This document shows, one piece after another, positions 49,952 through 60,800 of a DNA stretch of 64,000 nucleotides. The DNA comes from Cinclus cinclus. Taxonomy: Eukaryota; Chordata; Aves; Passeriformes; Cinclidae. Made by a program: the position numbers and the translations under genes. Where the stretch lies: the NCBI RefSeq assembly GCF_963662255.1, contig NC_085049.1, forward strand, positions 59,567,158 to 59,631,157. The letters run 5' to 3'. The notes under the pieces are model-generated. The model made no database searches. It saw only the letters and a program-made list of their open reading frames with translations, and was not told the origin of the DNA. Positions within the stretch are counted from its first letter, which is position 1; every line of letters starts with the position of its first letter.

Positions 49952-50270
49952 ATGGAGGAGGACATCGCCCTTCACCGCAGCTGCCTGTCTGCCCCAGGGA
50001 GCCCCAGCCGCACCCCGGGCCCCCCACGGCGGCGGGACAGCCCCATCGGTGTCGCTGCCTCCATGAAGCGGAGCTGCCTCTCGGTCACCCTGCACCGGGC
50101 TGGCGGGGGGCTCCCCTGGGAGCGGCTGCGGGGCCCGGCCCCTGTCACCCCAATCCCCCCTCGGCCCCGGCCCGTGGTGACGGAGGGACCCCAGGGACAT
50201 GGCAGCTCTGACGGGGCCAAGGCCACCCCGGTGGCGAAGATGGGGGTGTCCTGCACCCCACCACAGTCCG
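49952..50270 (+). CDS. Candidate alternative first coding exon of SEPTIN3 (106-aa N-terminal extension)
   Basis: A stop-free, GC- and CpG-rich frame starts at an ATG with near-ideal context (CCGCCTGCCATGG) and runs 106 codons plus one base to a donor TCCG|GTGGGT at 50270/50271. SEPTIN3 exon 2 needs exactly one carried base, and the join gives ..[15 protein letters not shown]. The peptide is basic and proline-rich. It holds RSCLS twice (residues 9-13 and 40-44), RRRDSP, a TPIP at 66-69 and PPRPRP. I see no septin homology in it, but septin-9 is known to have long disordered basic N-termini. It may instead be a noncoding CpG-island exon whose frame is open by composition. Confidence 0.42.
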
Positions 50271-50562
50271 GTGGGTCTCCGCGGATGGGATGGGCTGGGC
50301 AGAGGGAGGGATGCACCAAGGGGTCCCTTGGCGATGACATGGAGCCCAGCATGGGGCAGGACCCTTCAGGAGAGGCAGGGTGATGAGAGGCAGGATGGGG
50401 GGGGCTTCCTCCCCTTGGAGTGATTTCCTCTTGACCCACATCAGAATCATGGATGGACAACAGCTGGTGGGAGGACAGCCCGTGGGTTTGTGAGCCTGGC
50501 ACTCAGCAGGGAGACAGGCAACTGTGGTCACCATGTCAGGAGATTTTCTGGGTGCCAGAATG

Positions 50563-50592
50563 CCTGTCTGTCTGTCTGTCTGTCTGTCTGTT
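50563..50592. repeat. (CTGT)n tetranucleotide repeat
   Basis: About seven CTGT units on the plus strand, 290 bases after the candidate exon's donor. Confidence 0.95.
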
Positions 50593-51068
50593 GGAAACCA
50601 GCCTGTCCACTGCTCAGCCTAGGCCGGGGTAACAGCTAACAATTACTTCTAAATGTTCCTGTAACCTGCACTGGGTGCAGTTTTCTTTTTCTCACAGAGC
50701 ACAGCAAAAAGAGGAACCCCAAACCCTTGCTAAGTCTGTCAGGTGTCCCACAGCCTGGCCCCCACCCAGGGGGGGTGGAGGAACACATGGTGCTCCTGTC
50801 ATCCCACGGATGACACTGATGACATCCCAACTCCCAGATGTTGGTGCCCCAGTACAGCATGACAGGGACACAGTGCCTGTTGGAACCAGGGCTCACAAAC
50901 GTAGGAGAAGGAAATGCAAAGCAGGGAAAGGACATCCCCCATCCAAAGACGAAAGCAGCCAGAGGCATACGCATGGCTACACAAGGCACATGGAGGTGCC
51001 TGCCAGGGCACAGGGGATGTGACCTGCATACCCCAACATGGTCCAAGTGGGAGGACTTGTCCCTGCTC

Positions 51069-51112
51069 ACCACACACAGGCACACACATGCACATACACA
51101 CACATGCACACG
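51069..51112. repeat. (CA)n-type imperfect microsatellite
   Basis: ACAC runs are interrupted by GC, TG and TA steps. Confidence 0.9.
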
Positions 51113-51570
51113 TGTTTGTACACGCATAAAGAGGGGACAGTGCTGGATCTGCCTCTGTGCCTTCGGCTGACAGCCAGGAATCATGATGCTGGAGGAGAAA
51201 AGGTTTCTCACACCTCCACAGGCAAAGCTGAAGGTCAAATTGCTTTTGATGAACCGAAACATTCTCAATTTCCTCCCTCTGGGAAAGCAGAAGGAGATTT
51301 TGCAATCCCCTGATCCCACGAAACACCTAAGGGCGAAGAGCACCCTTTCTCAGCCCCACCGGAGCTAAACTGTGAAGGGTTAAATATGCCCCTCCCTAAA
51401 CAAGCACAGATGCTGAAAAGGCTGGAGAATTGGGAGGGGAAAGGGCAAGAAAAGGCCTGTAGGGTGTGGGTGTGCAATGCGGGTCCCCCCAGGACATGGG
51501 GGCCCCATCGGCAGCGGCCCCTCCAACCCCGAGGCTGTGCCCCCCACCAAAAGCCATGGAGGCTGGCAGG

Positions 51571-51608
51571 GACCTGGGATGGAGCCGGGGACCTGGGATG
51601 GAGCCGGG
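51571..51608. repeat. Exact tandem duplication of a 19-base unit
   Basis: The unit GACCTGGGATGGAGCCGGG occurs twice head to tail, 275 bases upstream of the SEPTIN3 start codon, inside the likely promoter. Confidence 0.9.
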
Positions 51609-51882
51609 GGAGGGTGCGCGGGGGGAGATTTTGCGGAGATGTTTAATATTCAGGTCACATGACGATGGCAGCAGGAGCAGCACCAGCATCCCCGCTCTGC
51701 TGAAATAGCCACTGGAGAAGGAAAGGAAGGAGAGAGGGGGGAGAAGAGGACACAGGGAAGAAAGACAAAGGTAAAAGCAAGTGGAGCCTTGTAGCCCACA
51801 GTGCTGCTTCATCAGCGTCAGGCTAGAAAAGTGGGGGGAGACCCACCCCCTTGGGAGAGGATTCGGAGACAAAGGAAGCTTC
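51600..51882 (+). promoter_or_regulatory. SEPTIN3: SEPTIN3 promoter and 5' leader region
   Basis: The stretch upstream of the start codon holds GCGCGGGGGG, an E-box-like GGTCACATGAC (51654-51664), purine-rich leader sequence and possible internal leader splicing: donor ACAAAG|GTAAAA near 51773 and acceptor AGCGTCAG near 51823. No TATA box is evident at a fitting place. The start site is inferred only from position. Confidence 0.5.
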
Positions 51883-51892
51883 ATGTTCAAAG
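51883..51892 (+). CDS. SEPTIN3: SEPTIN3 coding exon 1 (ten coding bases)
   Basis: ATGTTCAAAG followed by donor GTAGGA. It supplies MFK and the first base of Gly4. The start context (AGCTTCATGT) is weak. Confidence 0.8.
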
Positions 51893-54800
51893 GTAGGATG
51901 CTCTGGGCTTGGCAGGGCTGGGCAACGCCAGAGGGACACCGCTGGGGCTTTTTGGACAGGCATCTTCCGCCGTGCTCCCGTGCTGCCCAGCTCCGGGCAT
52001 GGGGGAAGGATAACCCCGGAGGGCAGTGGGGGAAATCGGTCCTGGGTTTGTCTTTCCTCTGTTTTTTCCCTTTTGGTGGCAGCAGTCTTGTATGAAGGAG
52101 AAAAGGAACAGGGCTGGTTGTGGTGCTGATGGAGAGAAGCTAGTGCCAGGCACTGCTTTGAAAGGAAGGGATAATCCAGCTGGGGAATGCCCATAAACTC
52201 CTCAGCACCTGGCTTGTCCCTTGCCAGTGACAGGCAACGGGGATGTCCTGTGCCTCTCCCTGGGCATCTGCACAGGAGCCAGAAGGCATGCAGGCAGAGA
52301 CACAAGCAGATATGGGGACCCTGGTCCAGGGATGTTCAGCATCCTCTCGCCTTGTGATACAGTTGTGGCACCCGGGGGGTGGGCTGGGACATGGGACAAG
52401 GATTGTACGTGTGGAGAGCAGCACCAAGGGCATGACTGGGGCTGTGGTGGCTGGGCTGGGGATGCGCCCAGCTCCTTCACCTTCAGCTTCTGCATCTCCA
52501 GAGAGGCTTTGGCACACACTGCCCTAGATTTCACTGTAGCCAAACTCTTGCCCAAGCCCTTTGCAGAGTGTTGAGGGGAAGAAAGGTTGCTGTCGGGAAG
52601 GTTGCGGCAGCCCACAGGATTGGCATGATCCTCAAGCCAGGCAAAAAGATCTGGTAAGAAGAATGGCTCTGTTCTGTACTCTGAGGTCAGGCAGCATGTC
52701 CAACAGGGCTCAGCCACTGCCCTGCACGGCTGAAAGAAATGCCCTGGGGTCATCATAGGAACTGAGGAAGGAAAGGTATTTTTTCAGTGGAGAGATGCTC
52801 AGTCCAGCACCTCTGCAGATCTGAAGCAAGGAGCAGGTCCTGATGCCCGTGAGTTCCAGGGAGGTTGTACTACTGAAGCAGCTGCTTGCTTTCTTTCCTA
52901 GGAACCTGGCATCACCTTTTGAGGGCCTGCTTCTGCCAACCACCTTCAGGTTTTGAACCCATCCCTCCTCCCTGTTCCATATCCCAGGAGTGGGACTTGT
53001 GGGTCCAGGGCTGCATGGGTGGAAGGGGCTGGGGTGAGATGCATGTGAGGATCACTGCCTCCAGCTGCAGAGGGACAATCTTGTGCTACACTGGAGGAGT
53101 GCTGCAGCGAGGCCATCCATGTGTTATCTGGGGGTTAAATAGCTTTTCCTTGCTGGAAACTGGTTTGTGGTGAGCACTGTTTGCAGCTCTCCCTCCCTCT
53201 TGCCAGACAAAGGATGGGAAGGCAGGGGGAGGGGATGTGACTGTATCTGGGTTATTGGGACATAGTAGATGTTAGTCCCCACTACCTGAGCCAAAGGGGC
53301 CTTCAGGGCCACCTCTGTCCCCACACAGCTCCTGTGAATGTCAGAGCATGAAGGGTGAGCTGCAGTAGTGGTGTCTGCTGCTGGCCACATATGCCAGCCT
53401 TCCAGGAGGAGGTTCTGGGTGGATCAATGGGTGTCAGAAGCAGGAAATAGCTGGGACTATGGGGACCTCTCTGGGCACTCATTCTGGTTCTGCCTGTCCC
53501 TGCCTCAAAAGCTGCACCTTTCCCTTGGTACAGTCACATGGAGCATCTCCTGTGAGCCAGATATTATTCCCTGACAGCCCAGGCTGGCCCGGGGCCACCT
53601 CCTACTGGATTAGGAGGCGAGGAGAGGGGGTGGGGGGGGTGGGGTGTGTATGTGTATCATCAGCTATGGCCCTCTTAAATGAGCCTCTCTTAGCACACAG
53701 AACAAAGGAACAAAGGGGGGGGGGGGGGGGCTTGCAAACAGCGGATGTAAGTGGTTAACCTCGGCTACCCCTCTATTCATTATCAGCTGTACTGGCAATA
53801 GTGCCCTCTCACCCATTCATTACCGGGGACAGCTGTGAGAGCTATGGGATGTGCCCGGGACACACAAAGCCACCCCTTGACCAGCCACTCAGCGTGCTCC
53901 AGAGGCTTCCTAGCAGCATTTAGCTTTAGTGCATATAAAACAGAGCCACTCCCAGGAGAGCAGGCAGGCATGTTTCATGTCTCAGGCTGCCTCTTACGGT
54001 TCTGGTCCTGGTTTTGCACATCCCAACCTCCCTGGCAGGCTGTTCCTCAGCTGGCTTCTTGAATTCAGCTGTGTGAGGCAAAAGGTGAAAAGTCATGTGC
54101 AGAAATATGAGCCCTGGGAAAATTTCTGCAAAATGGGGACTTCCCTGTCTGAGGCTGTATGGGAAGGAACCCCACACAGAGAGAAAGGCAAGTGGCTTAC
54201 CCCGACATCTTGAATGTTCTGATATAAAATTCAGGAAATATATTTAAGGATACTTCTGGAGATCTTTCTCCTGGTCTCAGGGTTCTCTACAGCTGCCCAA
54301 GAGCCTGAGTCTGAAATATCTGCCCTAGTCACTGCGAGTTCCTGGCTCCAACAGTGAAGCTTGAAAATGAATGGTCTTGTATTATGATGTCCACAGCAGT
54401 TAGCAACATCTTCTGGCTCTGGGCAAGCTTTCCTTGGTGAGATTGAACCTCTTAGTGAGCCTTGAGGCTGACAGCAATTTCCCTCTTTCCTCCTTCCTGT
54501 CTAAGAACAAGGGTTGAAGGAATAAAGGCAAGGGCAACAGATTCCCTGAGGACAAGCTACCATTCAGGCAGTGAAAGGGCCACAGCCCACATGGGCTATG
54601 TCCTCTACCCATTCCATGTAGCTGCTCAGCTGGGCTTTCTTCCCATCCTGACCTGTTCCCTTCCACCTTTGGGGTTTATTTGTCCCCATTTACTCCAGTA
54701 GCCAAGTGCTTCAGTGGGGCACAGCCACAGCCTCTGTCCCCAATTCCCTCATTGTTCCATTTCTCTCTCTCTTCTCCCACTCTTAGGGCTAGGTAGGACC

Positions 54801-57800
54801 CCAGCAGGGCTGTGTGGGGTGTATATGGAGAATGCTGCAGCAGCATAAGGCACACAGCACAGCCACACAACCATGTTACAGTGATGTGGGCAGCCTGGGA
54901 GAGGATGAGTGAAGGGTAGGATGCAGGAGAACTGGCTGGCCTGGCCCCCTGTGCTGTACCAGAGATATGGGCTTTCCTGGCTGACATCAGCTTTGATAAA
55001 GCTGAAAAAAGACAACAGGAGCCTCAGGGGATGCTTCATCAGCAGGAAAGGCACATACTAGTTATGATGGGTGTAAGAGAGGCATGCAGCTGAGAAGCAC
55101 TTGGCTTGGCAGGCTGCCTCCTCCAGCAGCTGCCCGGCAGCGTGAGGTGCTCCAAATTGCCAGTCTGACTCAAGCCAATGGTCCATCTTGTGCTCTGGCT
55201 CCCCCAGGGTGCTGCTTGCTGCTTCAGAAGAGGGTGATGATAGTCCAGGGTGTTCTCACTCCGTGGGGAGAAGCAGGAGGGGGGGTCATTTTCCCTCTTG
55301 TGAGCAAGTGGAACAGAGGTGGCACAAGAGCCTTCAGATGTTGCCCACAGTGCTGTACATGAATGGCTGTGCTACCATTGTCTCACACAGAGGAAACCTC
55401 CTTCTAGCAGTTTAATATAAATGACATCCCAAGCAGTGAAAAGGAGCTGGGTAGAGGCACCCTTCTCCCTGCCAAAGGTGGCCCTTCCACAAGGTCTTTC
55501 TGTAGCACATGAGAGTAAGGTATTACAGCTTCTAAAAAATGTAAAATCTTCACTGTGTAGAGCAGCCCTTGTGTCTGCACCGGAGCTTTGATGTGGGAGT
55601 GCCAGGCAGGATCCCCATTCAGCCATGGAGCCTACTGCAGCCTAGCCCTGACCTTGAACAAAATCTCTCAGACCTCAATCTGTCTCTTCCTGGCTTGACT
55701 AAGCTGTCACAGGGACTGCAGATTGGTGCCATCAGTGTCCCCAGCCCAGCGACTTCTGAGTCATTTTCCTTGCGAAGAGGGGCATGTGTCACCACCAAAT
55801 GGCAGTTGCCTGCCTGGCTGCTCATGTCCTTTCCTCCTGCCAGTGGATTCTGATAAGTGGAAAAAAACCCTGCCAAAATGATGGAAAGGGATAATTTAGT
55901 GTGAGATACTTGAACTGAAGTGGCATACAGAACAAATGAAGTACTTATCACGCAAAAACACATTCTGTCTCTGTCCTGAGGAAAAAAAACCTCCAATGAG
56001 ACAAAGCATGAGGGACTCAAGTAATTAGAGTGGGAGAAACTCTAGTTTGCAGCTGGCTTGTATATGAAAGGTATTTGATTCCCATCCCCTTCATCTTCCT
56101 TTCCAGATTCATCCCTCACGCCTCCCTTCCCCACCAATTAGAGCTTTTCTTCCATGCCCTGTCCTCTCCCAACCTCCACTTTCTCCCAGCGGGTAGGAGC
56201 TACTCACTAACGAGACAGAGAAAAAGGGGTGAGGCCTGCCCCTAGCTATGTGTGCCATCACCCAAAAAAGGGCCAGGGAGGCTGGAAAGCCCTCAGGGTT
56301 TTCTTTTTACCCAACTGTTTTACATGGAAGAAGAGAGGAAGCAGAGATGAGGAGGGAAAGATGCAGATAATTAATTTTCTGGTCATGTTGATTAGTTTCT
56401 TGAGTATGACAAAAACCATTGGTCTACGGGTGGGAGGCAAGCACAGAGATTATGTCAATGTTTTCACTCCCACCATTGTCTTCCTCTGAGGACCTCAGCC
56501 TATGCACCACAGCCGGTAATGCAGCCACCCCTGGCAAGAGCCAAGCTTGTAAGTCCTCATGGCACATCCCAAACACTCTTTCAATGCCAGGACTTGACAC
56601 ATAATTTTTTTAAGTCTGTTCCATTGCAAATTTTATGGTGAACTTGGAGGGGCAAAACACTGGTGATCCTGTTGAGAACCAGGAGACAAAAATAAGGAGA
56701 CAAACCTGGAGCTTTGGGCACCTGATTATCAACCCGCCAGCCTCACTGCCCCTGTTCCTGCTGTTTGGAGGCAGCCATTAACACACTGCATTCTCAAGGA
56801 ACCCCACTTCACCTCCTCATCTGGTGAATGGTACATTGAAGAGCGTGCTGGAGACTCAAGTAGATGCTCCTCCATAATGAGCATGTTATAAATGAGAAAC
56901 AAAAAGTCTCGATATTCAGCAAAATTTATATTGCTTTATTTGATATAGACAGAGCAAGCAGCTCTGGGGAATGTGAGGGGTCACCGCCAACTCCACGCTC
57001 TGTCAAACCTTGGTTTGCAGCCTCTTCTTATAGTATGGGCTCTTGTTGTAATCAATATTTTTTGTATTTTTGCTGTCATAACTTTGTCAGGTAAGCAGTG
57101 GTAGTGGAATAAAAAACAGCAAAAATCAGGAAGTCTGGCCTTTGTAGATAAGGCAGCATTGATCAAACAAAGGCAGGAAATCTGATTTTGCAAAATCTAT
57201 CGGACTATCGGAAAGTCTGATTTTGCAAACTGGTACTAGATACAACTTATTCAGAAACCATAATATTCATAACAGGGGGATTTAAAACAGAATGATTTAA
57301 TCCTATGTTTTCCTCTATCTAGTGTCCATGCTTCACTTCAGACCTTAGTATTCTGGTTTATACAAACCCCAATAGTTTTATGATTAACACGAATCTTTTA
57401 TCAATTATCACAAGCCTTACCACTAAAATATTGACATTCAATTATCCTCAACAGCCCTTGAAAAGGCTGCTCAAAACTGCCCTCAGCCCCTGTGCCAGGT
57501 CAGCAAGGAGGCTGTTGTTCCACCTCAGTGATGGTTTTTCAATCTTTGTCCCCGTTCAGGACCAGTGGAGAGCAAAAACGAAGCAGCCATGTCTGAGCTG
57601 GTCCCAGAGCCACGACAAAAGCCCGTCGTACCAATGAAACCCATGGGCATCAACGCCAGCTTGCTGGGCTACATCGGTATTGACACCATAATTGAGCAGA
57701 TGCGCAAGAAAACCATGAAGACGGGTTTTGACTTCAACATCATGGTTGTAGGTAGGCAGAGACTAGCTGAGGGACTGGGAATCATGGCCAGGGACTGTCC

Positions 57801-60800
57801 CCTGAGGCCAGGTGGGAGAGCGAGCCCTGCGGGGAGGGCATGAGGGAGCAGACAGAAGTTGCTCTGAGGGAAAACAGAGCCTGAACAAGGCAAGGAGACA
57901 CCTCCAGCCCCTTCCCCTGCCAGTCTGGCTCTATTCCCTGGGCCTGTTGTCATCACCTGGCTGTGGCAAATGTCACAAGCTTCCTCTCTGCAATCCTCAG
58001 GTCAGAGCGGACTGGGAAAGTCAACATTGGTAAATACCCTCTTCAAATCCCAGGTGAGTCGCAAATCTTCAGGCTGGAACCGGGAGGAGAAGATCCCCAA
58101 GACAGTGGAGATCAAAGCCATTGGGCATGGTAAGAGCCAGGCTGCTGGGGTGGGAGCAATACTGATGCCTCAGCATAGTCTTGCAGAAGATCACAGCAGT
58201 CTACACAAATTTCTTTGGTATTAGGCAGCCCTTTCTCCATAGGAAGCTAAAGGACAGTTTTAGATGGCCTCAGAGACAGACAAAACTTTTCTTAAGCTGG
58301 AATGCCCCTGATGCCACAGCCAAAAGTGAGGAGCAGAAAAATAATTAGAGATTTCATTGCCTAAGACATTAGTCTGCAGTTGTGGATTAAGCCTTGCTGT
58401 AAGCCATTTTCACCTGCAGTTACATTTAGTAAGGTACACAAGTTGCATTTCTGGGTCCCATCCCAAGCCTGGTAGCGCACACCTCCTCACAAAGCATCAG
58501 CACAACTCCTACAGTTGTGCAGAGTAATGAGCATCATCTCAGATTCAGGATGATGCGTTAGAGAGAAGTTGTGTTAAGGTAGGTACTACCTTTGAACCAC
58601 AGTCTGAGTATAAATCCATTTTCCTGTGGCAGAGTGGTGTAAGGTGGCTTTTGTGTAGATATTACCAAAATTTGGGGTCAGACATGCAAATGAGGGTCAT
58701 AACTCTTGAGGCATTCATTACACAGCCTGGTCTGGTCATGCTTGCTGGGCAGAGATGAGGGCAGAGCTGTCTTGCTCCCTTGTGGGACACAGAGACATGT
58801 TTCACGATACAGCAGGTCCCCAGAGAGGAGTATGATAGTTTGCAATTTCTCCTCCAGTCATTGAAGAAGGCGGTGTCAAAATGAAGCTGACAGTGATTGA
58901 CACACCAGGATTTGGGGACCAGATCAACAATGAGAACTGGTGAGTTTTATAAGGTCAAGGCCTTGTGTCCCAGAAAGGGTTGAAGTTAAGATGGTACTGT
59001 GAGTGACTGTCATCTTCTTGGCCCTTAAAAGCATCTGAGATCCTATTGCACTTGGGGGGGTTGTAGGACTGTGGAACCATGGGTCTGTGTGTGTGACTGG
59101 GGGTATACACATATTCCATGGTGAGTGCTTATTTCTGTGCCCAGTTACAGAAACTCTTAATCATCTGTGCTGATGGCGAGATGCTTGAGGTGGATATTTT
59201 TTACGCATGAAAGTGCTTTGTCAGAGCTGGGAACACTGTAGGCAGGAACACAAGGAGACTTGTACATGTCTATTCATCTCTCTCTCCCACTTTAACAGCT
59301 GGGAGCCTATTGAGAAATACATCAATGAGCAATATGAAAAGTTTTTGAAAGAGGAAGTGAATATTGCAAGGAAGAAACGAATTCCAGACACGCGTGTGCA
59401 CTGCTGCCTCTACTTCATCTCCCCTACGGGCCACTCGTATGTACACAGTCCCTTGTCTTCCTCCAGCCCTTGGTACCTCTGCACCAGATATATACCCTAC
59501 AATGCTGCACCTTAGACATGGATCCAGGGATCCTGTCAGCAGGGCTGGCCACTGTTTAGCTTAACTTCAGGTGCTGTGGGGCTTGAAAGGGTCTAAGAAT
59601 GGGAGAAATGCCACAGTGTTTTTTGGGAGAGGACAGCATGGATGGGAAGAAGGAGATGAGAACGTGGTGGCAGCAAGCAGGATATGTGCGAGGGGGGGTT
59701 CACTGGTGCCCTTATGTTTGGACAGTCATTAGGATGAAAGACAAGGAAGGTAAAAAGTGACCCCTTCCATCTTGTTCCTTCTTGGGCTGCAGTTTGCGGC
59801 CTTTGGACCTGGAGTTCATGAAACATCTCAGCAAGGTAGTGAACATCATCCCAGTTATTGCTAAGGCTGACACCATGACCTTGGAGGAGAAGACCGAATT
59901 CAAACAAAGAGTGAGTATCTCCTTTTCTGGATGGGATCCTTCCCTGCCCTGGCTTGAGGACAGGAGGAATGAGTGGTATCCTTTTTCCTGGGATTGCAGT
60001 GCAGTCTCCAGGGTGTGCACAGAGTCCAGTGCAGGGTTGGTGGGTGAGTCCTAAAGATGCAGCTGTTTATATCTCTGAGGGCATCTGTTAGAGAAGGAAG
60101 AAATGTGTGTATCCCTGTGACATCTTGTGATAAGTTCTGTTACGGGAACTGGAGAGACAGACAAGTAACTGAGGTTGAGAAAAAGACTCCTTATTGGTGC
60201 CTTGTGTCCTCACTTTAATGTGCACTCCTTTGGGACAATCCCTCCAGCTTCTGCCCACTGGAAGGATGTCCCAGATGTGTTTGCCTGGCCTTGCCAACTG
60301 CCTTCCCTTCAGGTTTGTGCTGCTTTGTGCTCCAGAATGTCTTTCTGCTTAGGTGCGCAAGGAACTAGAAGTAAATGGGATCGAGTTTTATCCCCAGAAA
60401 GAATTTGATGAAGACTTGGAGGATAAAACAGAGAACGACAAAATCAGGGTAGGAAACATTTTATTGTGGGAGGGGAAGGGAGGATGAAGAGGGCACCACA
60501 TTTTGTTCTGCACTTCAGCATCATTGCCCTCACACATAAGAAATAAACTGCTTTTAAATCTCCATTCCTGTGGTAATTGCAGTCTCTTTCCAGGGATATC
60601 TATAAAGCAGAGTAAACCTATGAACATCTGCACAGCCCTATGGATTGCAGAGTTTCCTGAACTCTGTGCTCTGGAAACAGTTAGTTTCTCTCTGTGCATG
60701 AAGATATCTGGGTCCTCAATAGCCTCACCTACTATCCTACTTCCCAGGAAAGCTGCACCCTTACTCCGTTTCTGGCTTTCCTCAGTACAATTTCAGCCTC

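Larger units (their letters stand above)
51893..57559 (+). other. SEPTIN3: SEPTIN3 intron 1 (5.7 kb)
   Basis: It begins GTAGGA and ends TTCAG. It is the longest intron of the gene. No additional coding exon is recognised in it. It contains the G-rich runs at 53.6-53.7 kb, a TATA-like CATATAAAAC at about 53930, and a short direct repeat at 57.18-57.23 kb. Confidence 0.85.
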
